The notes under the pieces: generated by a model
The model's input: only the letters and a program-made list of their open reading frames with translations
What the model was told of the DNA's origin: nothing
Database searches by the model: none
Shown: positions 19,312-27,280 of the stretch, in pieces
Numbering within the stretch: the first letter of the stretch is position 1
How the letters are laid out: each line of letters begins with the position of its first letter
Position numbers and translations under genes: made by a program
Source: QHWT01 sp963755695
Lineage (GTDB): Bacteria; Acidobacteriota; Vicinamibacteria; Vicinamibacterales; 2-12-FULL-66-21
NCBI GenBank assembly: GCA_963755695.1
Contig: CAVWLB010000001.1
Span: 1,178,001 to 1,242,000 of the forward strand
Reading direction: 5' to 3'
Length of the DNA: 64,000 nucleotides

Positions 19312-20061
19312 ATGATGACCAAGCAAACGAGCATGCGAGGGACGGGGAACCTGTCGTGGCTGGCGGCAACGCTGGTCGCGGTATCGATCTGGCCGGGCGT
19401 GGCGTTCGCCGCCTCGTCCGTCACCGGAACTGTCACATTCGACGGGAAGGCTCCCACTCTCAGGCCGCTCGCCATGGACGCGGACCCCGTGTGCGCCAAG
19501 AAGCACTCGGCACCGGTGCCGAACGAAGCGCTCGTCCTCGGCAACGGTAGCACCATGGGGAACATCATGGTGTACGTCTCGAAGGGGCTCCCTTCAGGGA
19601 AGACCTGGCCCGCCCCCAAGACGCCGGTGGTCCTCGATCAGAATGGCTGTCAGTACAAGCCGCACGTGATGGGAATCATGGTCGGTCAGCCGTACAAGAT
19701 CCTCAATTCCGACGGCGTCCTCCACAACATTCACACCCTTCCCCAGGTCAACACGCCATTCAACCGCGCGATGCCGGCGACGCTCAAGGAGGTCACCACC
19801 TCGTTCAGCAAGGAGGAGGCGATCTTTCACATCAAATGCGACGTCCACCCATGGATGAGTGCCTACATGGGGGTCTTCAATCATCCTTTCTACTCGGTGA
19901 CGGGCACGGACGGGAAGTTCACGATCTCGGGCCTCGACCCGGGGACCTACGAGATAACCGCCTGGCACGAGAAGCTGGGTCCGCAGACGGCCTCGGTCAC
20001 GGTTGGCGCAAACGACACGAAGACCCAGAACTTCAAGTTCGCCGTTCCCGCTGGAAAATAG
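19312..20061 (+). CDS. Exported cupredoxin-like protein with C-terminal carboxypeptidase-regulatory-like domain
   Basis: I prefer the ATG at 19312 because GGAGG lies 8 bp upstream; an earlier ATG at 19291 overlaps this ribosome-binding site. The 249-residue product has a signal peptide ending near VAFAA. Its middle part carries a type-1 copper pattern: a His in GVLHNIHTLP (about H138) and the cluster C176-DV-H179-PW-M182. Residues 195-246 form a carboxypeptidase-regulatory-like beta-sandwich (GKFTISGLDPGTYEITAWHEK). The position between actF and cox1 suggests a periplasmic electron carrier or copper protein linking complex III and the oxidase. That role is inference. Confidence 0.75.
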   Translation: MMTKQTSMRGTGNLSWLAATLVAVSIWPGVAFAASSVTGTVTFDGKAPTLRPLAMDADPVCAKKHSAPVPNEALVLGNGSTMGNIMVYVSKGLPSGKTWPAPKTPVVLDQNGCQYKPHVMGIMVGQPYKILNSDGVLHNIHTLPQVNTPFNRAMPATLKEVTTSFSKEEAIFHIKCDVHPWMSAYMGVFNHPFYSVTGTDGKFTISGLDPGTYEITAWHEKLGPQTASVTVGANDTKTQNFKFAVPAGK

Positions 20062-20086
20062 CGAGGGCGATCCGGAGGATAGTCGC

Positions 20087-21850
20087 ATGAGCGAGCCGAC
20101 ACCTGTCGCCACACCCGGCACGCACGCTGTACACGAGCCGCATCACGAGGAGCTCGGGTTCTGGCGCCAGTACGTCTTCTCGACCGACCACAAGGTCATC
20201 GGCATCCAGTACGGCGTCAGCGGCCTGCTATTCCTGCTCTTCGGTTTCTCGCTGATGATGCTCATGCGCTGGCAGCTCGCTTATCCGGGCGAAGCGCTGC
20301 CACTTATCGGCGCGCTATTCGGCGAAGCGCGAATGCCGGGCGGGACCATGCTCCCTGAGTTCTACAACGAGCTCGGCGCGATGCACGGCACGATCATGGT
20401 GTTCATGGGGGTGGTCCCTCTCGCGGTCGGGGGATTCGGGAACTTCGTCCTCCCGCTCCAGATTGGAGCGCCGGACATGGCCTTCCCGAGGCTCAACATG
20501 TTGAGCTACTGGGCCTTCTTCCTCGGCGGCGTGACGATGCTCGTCAGCTTCTTCGTCCCCGGGGGCGCAGCGCAGTCCGGGTGGACGTCCTACGCGCCGC
20601 TCTCGGTCATCGCGGGCACCGGCCAGACCATGTGGCTGATCGGGATGATCTTCCTAATTACCTCGTCGCTGCTCGGGGCGATCAACTTCATCGCGACCAC
20701 GATTCAGCTCCGCGCGAAGGGGCTGACCTTCATGCGGTTCCCCTTCTTCGTGTGGGCCCAGTTCGTCACCGCCTTCCTGCTGCTCCTCGCCTTCCCGCCG
20801 CTCGAAGCCGCGGGGATCATGCAGTTGATGGATCGCGTGGCCGGCACCAGCTTCTTCCTGCCGAGTGGCCTCGTCGTCAGCGGCCAGGTCCTCACTCATG
20901 CCGGCGGAGGTAACCCGCTCCTCTGGCAGCATCTGTTCTGGTTCCTGGCGCATCCCGAGGTCTACGTGCTGATCCTTCCGGCGATGGGCATCGTCGCCGA
21001 GATCATCGCGAACAACACGCGGAAGCCGCTCTGGGGCTACCGCTCGATGGTCTACTCGCTCATCTTCCTCGGCTTCATGTCGTTCATCGTGTGGGCGCAC
21101 CACATGTTCATGACCGGCATGGGCACGGCGATGGCGGCGTTCTTCCAGACGACGACGATGATCATCTCGATCCCGTCGGTGGTGATCCTCACGGCTCTGA
21201 TCATCTCGCTCTGGGGTGGATCGATACGCTTCAATACGCCGATGCTCTTTGCGGTTGCCTTCCTCCCGATGTTCGGCATCGGCGGACTGACCGGGCTTCC
21301 GCTCGGATTGAATGTCGCGGACATTCCCCTGCACGACACCTACTACGTCATCGCCCACTTCCACTACGTCGTCGCGCCCGGGACGATCTTCGCGCTGTTC
21401 GCAGGTGTCTATTACTGGTTCCCGAAGGCGACCGGACGCAAGATGAACGAGACGCTCGGCAAGATCCACTTCTACGGCTCGCTCGTCTGCATGAACGTCG
21501 TCTTCATGCCGATGTTCATCGTCGGACTGCATGGCGTCTCGCGGAGATTGTTCGATGGTGGGCAGGGCTATCAGTTTGCCCAACCCGTTCTTCACTTGAA
21601 CGTCGTGTCCTCCTGGGGCGCCTGGATCATGGCGCTCTTCCAGATTCCCTTCGTCTTCAATTTCTTCTGGAGCATCTGGAAAGGGGAGAAGACCACCGAC
21701 AATCCATGGGAGGCGACGACGATCGAATGGGCGGCTCCTTCGCCTCCTCCGCACGGCAACTTCACCCATGCTCCGCAGGCGTACCGCGGGCCCTATGAAT
21801 ACAGCGTACCCGGAGCGGCGAAGGATTTCGTGTCGCAGTGCGAGGCCTGA
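20087..21850 (+). CDS. ctaD: Cytochrome c oxidase subunit I (A1-type haem-copper oxidase)
   Basis: The start at 20087 follows GGAGGA. The 587-residue product has twelve predicted helices and the residues of a proton-pumping A-family oxidase. These are an early haem ligand in ELGAMHGTIMVF, the HPEVY motif with its Tyr-His pair (H289), the paired His before the membrane helix bearing WAHHMFMTGMG, and the haem ligands in YVIAHFHYVV. The Glu in HPEVY marks the A1 subtype, with the D-channel glutamate in place. No fused cytochrome c or subunit III is present. The next genes encode subunits III, IV and II in that order. Confidence 0.97.
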   Translation: MSEPTPVATPGTHAVHEPHHEELGFWRQYVFSTDHKVIGIQYGVSGLLFLLFGFSLMMLMRWQLAYPGEALPLIGALFGEARMPGGTMLPEFYNELGAMHGTIMVFMGVVPLAVGGFGNFVLPLQIGAPDMAFPRLNMLSYWAFFLGGVTMLVSFFVPGGAAQSGWTSYAPLSVIAGTGQTMWLIGMIFLITSSLLGAINFIATTIQLRAKGLTFMRFPFFVWAQFVTAFLLLLAFPPLEAAGIMQLMDRVAGTSFFLPSGLVVSGQVLTHAGGGNPLLWQHLFWFLAHPEVYVLILPAMGIVAEIIANNTRKPLWGYRSMVYSLIFLGFMSFIVWAHHMFMTGMGTAMAAFFQTTTMIISIPSVVILTALIISLWGGSIRFNTPMLFAVAFLPMFGIGGLTGLPLGLNVADIPLHDTYYVIAHFHYVVAPGTIFALFAGVYYWFPKATGRKMNETLGKIHFYGSLVCMNVVFMPMFIVGLHGVSRRLFDGGQGYQFAQPVLHLNVVSSWGAWIMALFQIPFVFNFFWSIWKGEKTTDNPWEATTIEWAAPSPPPHGNFTHAPQAYRGPYEYSVPGAAKDFVSQCEA

Positions 21851-21866
21851 AGGTAATGCGAGCGAG

Positions 21867-21966
21867 TGAGCGCAGCGAACGAGCCACGCGAGGCGGAGCG
21901 GGGAATCAGGGGTCCCCGCGAGCGAGCGTGTAAGGAGGTCCGGGGGACGAAGTCCCCCGGAAATTA
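21867..21966 (+). repeat. Palindromic element, copy D (intergenic, before cox3)
   Basis: This copy shares the core AGGGGTCCCCGC, the GGTCCGG...CCCCCGG hairpin and the terminal ATG context with copies at 27155-27262, 24494-24604 and 28755-28865. Its left arm is a GAGCGAGTGAGCGCAGCGAA-type sequence. It fills the whole 116-bp gap between ctaD and ctaE. Confidence 0.75.
21932..21966 (+). promoter_or_regulatory. Shine-Dalgarno sequence separated from the start codon by a hairpin
   Basis: AAGGAGGT (21932-21939) is a perfect Shine-Dalgarno sequence but ends 27 bases before the ATG at 21967. The space is filled by a perfect 9-bp hairpin with a GAA loop (21940-21948 with 21952-21960) and six further bases. 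If the hairpin forms in the mRNA, the effective spacing falls to 6 bases, which is optimal. The gene before copy C at 27153 has the same layout. Confidence 0.6.
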
Positions 21967-22557
21967 ATGGACATTCCGTACACAGTAGAAGTACGGCCTG
22001 ACACCGGGCTGACGAATGGCAAGATCGGCATCTGGCTCTTCCTGGCCTCGGAGGTCATGCTGTTCGGAGCCCTGTTTGCGAGCTATATCCTGATCCGGAC
22101 GGGGGCGCCGACCTGGCCGCGGGGAGACACGATTCTGAACGTCCCGCTCGCGACGTTCAACACGATCGTCCTGATTTCGTCTTCGGTCACGATGGTCATG
22201 GCGTGGGCGTCGCTGATGCGTCGCCGCTTCGGGACCTTTCGGATCTACATGGCGTCGACGGTCCTGCTCGGAGGCGTCTTCCTCGTCGTCAAGTATTTCG
22301 AATACAGCCACAAGTTCGAGACCGGACTGTTTCCCAGCACCAACAACTTCCTCGCGATCTATTTCACGCTGACCGGCCTGCACATGCTCCACGTGATGGG
22401 CGGGATGGCGGTGAACGCTTATTTCTGGGGGCCCGGCGCGAAGCTCTGGAAGACGAACCCGCAATGGTTCATCAACCGGGTCGAACACGCCGGCCTCTTC
22501 TGGCACTTCGTGGATCTGGTCTGGATCTTCCTGTTCCCGACCCTTTATCTTTTGTAG
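21967..22557 (+). CDS. ctaE: Cytochrome c oxidase subunit III
   Basis: The 196-residue product matches the short, five-helix form of subunit III. It begins with GKIGIWLFLASEVMLFGALFASYI, the usual subunit III opening helix with its conserved Glu. It ends with VEHAGLFWHFVDLVWIFLFPTLYL, the standard C-terminal signature. The haem-proximal Glu and the HAGLFWHFVDLVW block are intact. Translation initiation appears to rely on the unusual Shine-Dalgarno-hairpin-ATG arrangement just upstream. The stop codon abuts the start of the subunit IV gene. Confidence 0.95.
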   Translation: MDIPYTVEVRPDTGLTNGKIGIWLFLASEVMLFGALFASYILIRTGAPTWPRGDTILNVPLATFNTIVLISSSVTMVMAWASLMRRRFGTFRIYMASTVLLGGVFLVVKYFEYSHKFETGLFPSTNNFLAIYFTLTGLHMLHVMGGMAVNAYFWGPGAKLWKTNPQWFINRVEHAGLFWHFVDLVWIFLFPTLYLL

Positions 22558-22887
22558 ATGGCATCCATGACGAGCGACCACGCCGCGACCGACCACGCAG
22601 CTGACATCGACCGGCACGTCAGGATCTACATCACCGTCTTCGTCGCGCTCATGGCCCTGACAATCGTCACGGTGGCGGTCTCCCGCTATCACCTTCCCGT
22701 GCCGATTGCCGTGAGCGTCGCGCTGCTCGTTGCGACGATCAAGGGATCGCTGGTGGCGTGCTACTTCATGCACCTGATTTCCGAGAAGAAGCTGATTTAC
22801 GCGGTCCTCGCGCTCACCGCGGCTTTCTTCGTCGCGCTGTTGGCCCTTCCCGTTCTGACGGTCCATGACGGCTTCTGGATTCGGTGA
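22558..22887 (+). CDS. Cytochrome c oxidase subunit IV (prokaryotic type)
   Basis: The 109-residue product has three membrane helices and the pattern of bacterial subunit IV: a hydrophilic His-rich start (DHAATDHAADIDRHVRIYI), a VALMALTIVTVAVSRY helix, and the conserved VATIKGSLVACYFMHL helix. It probably stabilises the oxidase rather than taking part in catalysis. The gene starts directly after the ctaE stop codon and overlaps the next small gene by one base. Confidence 0.88.
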   Translation: MASMTSDHAATDHAADIDRHVRIYITVFVALMALTIVTVAVSRYHLPVPIAVSVALLVATIKGSLVACYFMHLISEKKLIYAVLALTAAFFVALLALPVLTVHDGFWIR

Positions 22888-23087
22888 TGAACCTCAGGTT
22901 AGTCCACGCGATCCTGATCCTTCTCTCCGCGCTGCTCGCGGTCTTGTTTGGAGTCTGGTGCCTGAGCCAGTATGGACGCGAGGGGGGATCCGCCATCCTG
23001 CTCGCGGCCCTCGCGTCGTTCGCCGTGTCGGCCGGCTTGGTCGTATACGACTCGTGGTTCCTGCGAAAGACGAGAACCTTACGATGA
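22887..23087 (+). CDS. Small two-helix membrane protein in the oxidase operon
   Basis: The 66-residue product starts at the ATG overlapping the previous stop codon by one base. It has two membrane helices (ILILLSALLAVLFGVWCL and AILLAALASFAVSAGLVVY) and a basic tail RKTRTLR. I do not recognise a family. The one-base overlap before it and the four-base overlap after it indicate a real, translationally coupled gene. An accessory or assembly role for the oxidase is plausible from position only. Confidence 0.7.
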   Translation: MNLRLVHAILILLSALLAVLFGVWCLSQYGREGGSAILLAALASFAVSAGLVVYDSWFLRKTRTLR

Positions 23088-23446
23088 CCCGCCTGCGCTC
23101 TTTCAACTTCGCGCTTCGCGTTACGACAGACACTTCGAGCTTTGGCCAGGCAAAAAGTGCCCGGGCGTGGGTGCGCCGCTCGATTGGATGCGGTGTGACT
23201 ACGGCGGCTGCCATGATGATCGGCGGCGGCACGAGCGTCCTCGCTTGCCCGCTGTGCTTCGGTGCGGAGGAAACTCCGTTGATCGACGGGGCGAACCTCG
23301 GCGTCCTGGTGATGCTTGGTGTGTTGTTTGCGGTGCAGGGCGCGTTCATCGCCTTCTTTCTTTATCTCCGTAAGCACGCCAGGCAGAACGCGGACGTCGA
23401 GCTCGATATGGAATGGTCGGAGCTCCAAAGAGGGTCGAGAACATGA
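23084..23446 (+). CDS. Small membrane protein with CPLCFG motif in the oxidase operon
   Basis: The 120-residue product starts at 23084, overlapping the previous gene by ATGA, and overlaps cox2 in the same way. It has an N-terminal export-like region ending in SVLACPLCFGAEETPLIDGANL and one clear membrane helix (LGVLVMLGVLFAVQGAFIAFFLYL), followed by a charged tail. The C-x2-C pair after a possible cleavage site could bind metal or act in thiol exchange. Similar proteins occur next to subunit II genes in related oxidase clusters, but no function has been assigned that I can cite. Confidence 0.72.
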   Translation: MTRLRSFNFALRVTTDTSSFGQAKSARAWVRRSIGCGVTTAAAMMIGGGTSVLACPLCFGAEETPLIDGANLGVLVMLGVLFAVQGAFIAFFLYLRKHARQNADVELDMEWSELQRGSRT

Positions 23447-24240
23447 CTGAGTGGCTCGGACTGCCGGCGCTCGCCGCGGCCAACGGCGCGCAGATCGACG
23501 GCCTCATCGGCTGGACCCACATCTTCATGCTGATTCTGTTCGTGGGCTGGGGAGGATTTTTCGTCTACTGCCTGATCCGTTTCCGGCGATCGCGACAACC
23601 CGTGGCGAATTACACCGGGGTGAGATCGCATGCGTCGAACTATGGCGAGGTCGCTGTGGCGGTGGTCGAAGCGATTCTCCTGGTCGGATTCTCGATCCCG
23701 CTGTGGGCGGCGCGGGTCGACCACATTCCGTCAGAGAGCGAAGCGCTGGTTGTCGAAGTGACCGGCGAGCAGTTCGCCTGGAACATTCACTATGCCGGAC
23801 CCGACGGGAAATTTGGCAGAACCAATATCAAGCTGCTCGATCTTCAGTCGAACCCCCTGGGACTCGACCGCGACGACCCTGCCGCGAAGGACGACGTCAC
23901 GACGCTCAATCAACTCTACCTGCCGGTGAACAAGCCGATCATCGTGAGGCTCAGGAGCAAGGATGTGATCCACAGCTTCGGTGTGCCCGAATTTCGCGTC
24001 AAACAGGACGCTGTTCCGGGCCTGACGATTCCCATCTGGTTTGTTCCCAACGTCACGACTGCCGACATGCGTACGCGGATGGCCAACTCGGAATTCCAGT
24101 ACGAGATTGCGTGCGCGCAGCTCTGCGGCCTCGGTCACGCCAAGATGCGAGGATTCGTCACCGTGGTGACCGCTGAAGAATTCCAGAAATGGCTCGACGA
24201 TAAGGTGAAGGAGCAGAGCGCCCCGGACCCGTTCCGTTAA
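23443..24240 (+). CDS. ctaC: Cytochrome c oxidase subunit II (CuA-containing)
   Basis: I placed the start at the ATG at 23443, which overlaps the previous gene by ATGA. The 265-residue product has two N-terminal membrane helices (HIFMLILFVGWGGFFVYCLI and AVAVVEAILLVGFSIPLW) and a periplasmic cupredoxin domain. The CuA ligands are H177 (DVIHSFGVPE), C224, C228, H232 and M235 in CAQLCGLGHAKM. The usual Glu between the two Cys is Gln226, whose backbone carbonyl can still serve as a ligand. No C-terminal cytochrome c domain is present, so this is an aa3-like rather than caa3 subunit. It is the last gene of the plus-strand cluster. Confidence 0.95.
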   Translation: MTEWLGLPALAAANGAQIDGLIGWTHIFMLILFVGWGGFFVYCLIRFRRSRQPVANYTGVRSHASNYGEVAVAVVEAILLVGFSIPLWAARVDHIPSESEALVVEVTGEQFAWNIHYAGPDGKFGRTNIKLLDLQSNPLGLDRDDPAAKDDVTTLNQLYLPVNKPIIVRLRSKDVIHSFGVPEFRVKQDAVPGLTIPIWFVPNVTTADMRTRMANSEFQYEIACAQLCGLGHAKMRGFVTVVTAEEFQKWLDDKVKEQSAPDPFR

Positions 24241-24271
24241 CCCGCCTCCCACTTCGGGCGCTCGCTCGGGT

Positions 24272-25768
24272 CTAACTATTGGGCGGCTTTGGATTGATCC
24301 CGAACATTTTTGGCGTGGGCATCCGCGCGCGAATTTTTTCCAGTTCCGCTGCGGTGACGCGTCCGATGCCGTTCTTGCGGCAGGACTCCTCGACGGCCCT
24401 CACGACCATCCCTCGAACGAACGCGGGGATCTTCTTCATCCGGGCGGCAGCCTCGTCGTCCCACGCGAGCGTCGGTGCCGCTTCGGCCCCGTACATTACT
24501 AATCCGGGGGGCTTCGCCCCGCCGGACCCCCCATCGCCGTCGCTCGCGGGGACCCCGGAGCCCCGCTCCGCTCCGGCGGGGCGCGCCTGCGGCGCGGCTA
24601 ACGATGCCAGAAGCGGCGATCCTGCGAATTTTCCGGGCTGGTGAGTGCACAGCGGATCTTCGGCCATCAGATCGCCGGCCATTCCGTAGGCCCGCGCCCG
24701 GCAGCCGCCGCAGTGCGCGTTCATCTCGCACGCTCCGCACCGTCCTCCAAGTGATGACCGGCGGCGAATGTCGGCGAACAGCTCCGAGGAGTTCCACAGG
24801 TCGGCCAGACTCGCGCTGCGAAGGGATCCCGCGAACACCGGAAGATAGGGACAGGGGGTCACATCGCCGTTCGGCCGGATCCCCATGTAGTGCGTACCCG
24901 CCGGGCACCCCCCGGCACCTCCCGCATATGTCCTGATTGGGGATTGCCCAGGCCCCGACGAGCCGGTTGCCGTTTCGCCGTCCATCGAGATCGACTCAAT
25001 CTGTGCAGTTGAATTCTCGAGAATCGTCTTGATGTAGTGGGGCGCGCACTTCGCGTTCACGAGCATGCGGCGGTCGTACTTCCTCTGGATCCGGTAGAGC
25101 GAGGCAAGAACCTCGTCGTACTGCGCCGGGCTGATGTCCGACACGAACTGGCCGCGCCCCGTTGGTACCAGGAAGTAGAGATTCCAGACCTTGGCGGCCA
25201 GGCGATCGTGAGCGAAGTCGGCGATCGCCTCGAGCTCGCCGAGATTGTGCGAGCCCGCGGTGGTCTGCACGATGAAGGGGAGCCCGGTCCGGTTGAGGAT
25301 CTGCGCTCCTTCCACCGTGTTGCGCCAGGCGCCGCGTACTCTCCTGAATCGGTCGTGACGCTCGGGATCCAGAGCATCGAGGGAAAGCGACAGCCCCCGT
25401 GCTCCCGCCTCCGCCAGGCGCTGCGCCACGTTTTCCGTGATCCGCACGCCATTGGTCCCGACGACGACCCAGAGTCCACGCTCCGCCGCGCGCCGGACGA
25501 TGTCGAGGATGTCGCGCCGCAGCAGCGGCTCGCCCCCGGTCAGAATGGTCACGCATTCAGGCGCGAAAGCGGCGATTTGATCGATGACCTTGAAGCATTC
25601 CTCGGTGCCGAGCTCACTGCGATCGGAGAAGTTCTCCGTGCCGACTCGAGGCGTGCTGCCGGCATCGAGATAGCAGTGCTCGCAGGCGAGATTGCAGCGG
25701 TAGGTGAGGTTCCAGGAGACGACGTAGGGCCTGGCGAACGGGCTCGGGTCCGGATGCGGAGGGTTCAT
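24272..25768 (-). CDS. Radical SAM/SPASM protein with C-terminal PCP_red-like domain and a repeat-encoded linker
   Basis: The 498-residue product has a radical SAM core with C25-x3-C29-x2-C32 (NLTYRCNLACEHCYL), GGEP at about 78-81 and VPTGRG near 201-206, a motif I associate with NirJ/AhbD-like haem-modifying enzymes. A SPASM region follows with Cys at about 288, 306, 344, 347, 353, 356 and 374, able to hold auxiliary Fe-S clusters. Residues 390-423 are encoded by a palindromic repeat (copy A). Residues 435-485 (LAWDDEAAARMKKIPAFVRGMVV) resemble the PCP_red domain found at the C-terminus of protochlorophyllide reductase subunit B. It may modify a tetrapyrrole or a peptide; the substrate is unknown. 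It is the last gene of the minus-strand cluster. Confidence 0.85.
   Translation of the reverse strand: MNPPHPDPSPFARPYVVSWNLTYRCNLACEHCYLDAGSTPRVGTENFSDRSELGTEECFKVIDQIAAFAPECVTILTGGEPLLRRDILDIVRRAAERGLWVVVGTNGVRITENVAQRLAEAGARGLSLSLDALDPERHDRFRRVRGAWRNTVEGAQILNRTGLPFIVQTTAGSHNLGELEAIADFAHDRLAAKVWNLYFLVPTGRGQFVSDISPAQYDEVLASLYRIQRKYDRRMLVNAKCAPHYIKTILENSTAQIESISMDGETATGSSGPGQSPIRTYAGGAGGCPAGTHYMGIRPNGDVTPCPYLPVFAGSLRSASLADLWNSSELFADIRRRSSLGGRCGACEMNAHCGGCRARAYGMAGDLMAEDPLCTHQPGKFAGSPLLASLAAPQARPAGAERGSGVPASDGDGGSGGAKPPGLVMYGAEAAPTLAWDDEAAARMKKIPAFVRGMVVRAVEESCRKNGIGRVTAAELEKIRARMPTPKMFGINPKPPNS
24494..24604 (-). repeat. Palindromic element, copy A (inside the radical SAM gene)
   Basis: This element of about 110 bp is nearly identical to copy B at 28755-28865. 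It contains several self-complementary segments, including GGGGCGAAGCCCC and a GCGCGCC-type arm. It adds about 37 codons without breaking the frame, giving a linker with ARPAGAERG and GGSGGAKPPGL. An ATG at its end (24496-24494) is in frame with the PCP_red-like domain and could be a separate internal start. Confidence 0.85.
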
Positions 25769-25783
25769 TTGGACGGCGCTCGA

Positions 25784-26233
25784 TCACATGCCGAAGAAGT
25801 TTTTCGCGGCATCGAGTATCTTCTCGTCCACTTCCAAGGCCCCACTGTCCCGGGCGAATCGCTCGATGCCAGTCCGCGCCATCGGGCGGACGAACTCGGG
25901 AACCTTCGCTAGCCTGGCTTCCGCCTCGGCCGTCCACCGGACGGAGTTCGGCTCGCCGGCCTGCACGTGCTGCGCTTCGGGAGTGCTCCCAATCGATTGC
26001 GTCATCGCCGAGAACGGACAGCCGCTGCCGGTGGTCGACCCACCGTCGCGGATCTCCGGGCCAATCCGCACGCCGAGCGACTGGACGATCTGCGTTTCGT
26101 ACGCATTGGTGAGCATCGCCATTTCGTAGCCGCACTCCGGGCACGCGTAGACGACGGACAGCGACCCGCGCTCGGACGGATCGACGGTCTGGAGCTTCAT
26201 CGGGCTGTCGCAGGGGACACAAAGGAATTTCAT
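25784..26233 (-). CDS. Zinc-ribbon protein with C-terminal PCP_red-like domain
   Basis: The 149-residue product begins with a four-Cys ribbon (C5-x2-C8 and C31-x2-C34, FLCVPCD and YACPECGYEM). A flexible middle with one more Cys follows. Residues 98-148 (VRWTAEAEARLAKVPEFVRPMARTGIERFARD) resemble the PCP_red domain, with the conserved W-x-x-EA and L-x-x-VPxFVR pattern. It overlaps the Mrp-type ATPase gene by ATGA and lies 15 bp before the radical SAM gene, so the three form one operon. Its partner or metal is unknown; delivery of an Fe-S cluster or metal to the radical SAM protein is one possibility. Confidence 0.75.
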   Translation of the reverse strand: MKFLCVPCDSPMKLQTVDPSERGSLSVVYACPECGYEMAMLTNAYETQIVQSLGVRIGPEIRDGGSTTGSGCPFSAMTQSIGSTPEAQHVQAGEPNSVRWTAEAEARLAKVPEFVRPMARTGIERFARDSGALEVDEKILDAAKNFFGM

Positions 26234-27153
26234 GATTGAGGCTCCTTGCCTGGCCGCCGTAGCTCACGTGAGGTGTGAGCGGAGGCTGGCGGTTCCAGAC
26301 CGTCCAGAAGTCGCCGCGCGATGTCCTCGAACGCCTGGCCTACGGCGGTATCGCGCAGTGCCGCGGGCGAGGTGCCCAGATCGCAGTGGCGCGCGAGATC
26401 GGGATCGAACGGCACGGTGCCGAGGCAGGGGAGGGCGAGCGCCGACGAATCAGATGAGGCGAAGAGCGGCTTGATGGTCCGGCAGTCGCGGCAGTAGTAG
26501 CCGCTCATGTTCTCGACGTAACCGAGAAGGCGATTGGGGCCCTTCGACAGCGCGGCGACCGAACGTGCCACCACGCCTCTCGCCACCTCGGAGGGAATCG
26601 TCACCAGGAGGAAGGAGGTCCGCTCCCCCAGAAAATCGGCGTACTGCACCGTGCGCTCTGCGCCCGGCGGAAGATCGAACATCAGCAGATCGAGCGTTCC
26701 CCACTCGAACGATCCGAGGATCTCGCCGAGGAGAGCGAACTCCCTCGTGGCGCGCCAGGTATGCGACTCTCCGTGCGCCGCGCTCTGAAAATCGAGCGCT
26801 CCCGACTCCGGAATCAGCGAGCCCATCGAGAAGACCGCGATCCCGTTGCTCGTCCGCGGGAGGGCTACCTTGTGGCTGCCGGGAACGAACAGCGCGCGTT
26901 GGACCCCCGCCATCCGCGCCTGTGAGGGGCCGTTGAAGTCCGCGTCGAGGATCGCGATGCGCAATCCTCTGGCCCGCAGCACGTTCGCGAGCTGGAGCGT
27001 CAGCGTGCTCTTGCCCACGCCCCCCTTGCCCGAGCCGACGGCAACAAGATGGCGCACCCCGGCGAGCCCGTCCCGGATGCGGGCGCGCTGGTCGGCGACC
27101 TGCTCGAGGATCCTCGACCCCCCGTCGCCCGCGATGTCGTGGTAGTTCTTCAT
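26230..27153 (-). CDS. Mrp/NBP35-type P-loop ATPase (Fe-S carrier family)
   Basis: The 307-residue product carries the deviant Walker A motif SGKGGVGKS (residues 41-49), the DADFNGPSQ block after it, and a FDLPPG switch. It has a C221-x2-C224 pair in ENMSGYYCRDC, the site that binds a bridging [4Fe-4S] cluster in the Mrp/ApbC/NBP35 family. These proteins hand Fe-S clusters to target enzymes. A radical SAM enzyme with auxiliary clusters is encoded two genes downstream, so the target may be that enzyme. Translation starts at 27153 after the Shine-Dalgarno-hairpin leader in copy C; an ATG at 27157 is in another frame. Confidence 0.88.
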   Translation of the reverse strand: MKNYHDIAGDGGSRILEQVADQRARIRDGLAGVRHLVAVGSGKGGVGKSTLTLQLANVLRARGLRIAILDADFNGPSQARMAGVQRALFVPGSHKVALPRTSNGIAVFSMGSLIPESGALDFQSAAHGESHTWRATREFALLGEILGSFEWGTLDLLMFDLPPGAERTVQYADFLGERTSFLLVTIPSEVARGVVARSVAALSKGPNRLLGYVENMSGYYCRDCRTIKPLFASSDSSALALPCLGTVPFDPDLARHCDLGTSPAALRDTAVGQAFEDIARRLLDGLEPPASAHTSRELRRPGKEPQS

Positions 27154-27154
27154 T

Positions 27155-27262
27155 CATTGCCGGGGGGCTTCGCCCCGCCGGACCCCCTTACACATTCTTG
27201 AATGGCGGGGACCCCTGCACCCCGCCAAGCTCACTCTGCTCCGCTCGCTCTTCGCAGCTCGC
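27155..27262 (-). repeat. Palindromic element, copy C (leader of the Mrp-type ATPase gene)
   Basis: On the minus strand the element ends with an AAGGGGGT Shine-Dalgarno-like sequence, a hairpin with a GAA loop (CCGG and GGGGC arms with one C-C mismatch) and six bases before the ATG at 27153. This matches the layout of copy D before cox3. The rest of the 267-bp gap contains two copies of the short CCGTAGC-type palindrome and no gene. Confidence 0.75.
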
Positions 27263-27280
27263 GGTCTAGTCGCGCCGCTC

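Noticed and set aside
20654..21769. Long minus-strand open frame of 371 codons
   Set aside because: It lies wholly antisense to ctaD, and its composition (D, E, R, H-rich) is that of a complementary-strand shadow.
21867..21966. Hairpin after ctaD as a transcription terminator
   Set aside because: No T-run follows the stem, and a perfect Shine-Dalgarno sequence lies before it and a start codon just after it, so a role in translation fits better.
24241..24271. Bidirectional terminator between cox2 and the radical SAM gene
   Set aside because: Only short ACCCG/CGGGT complementarity over a long loop is visible, with no T-run on either strand; too weak to call.
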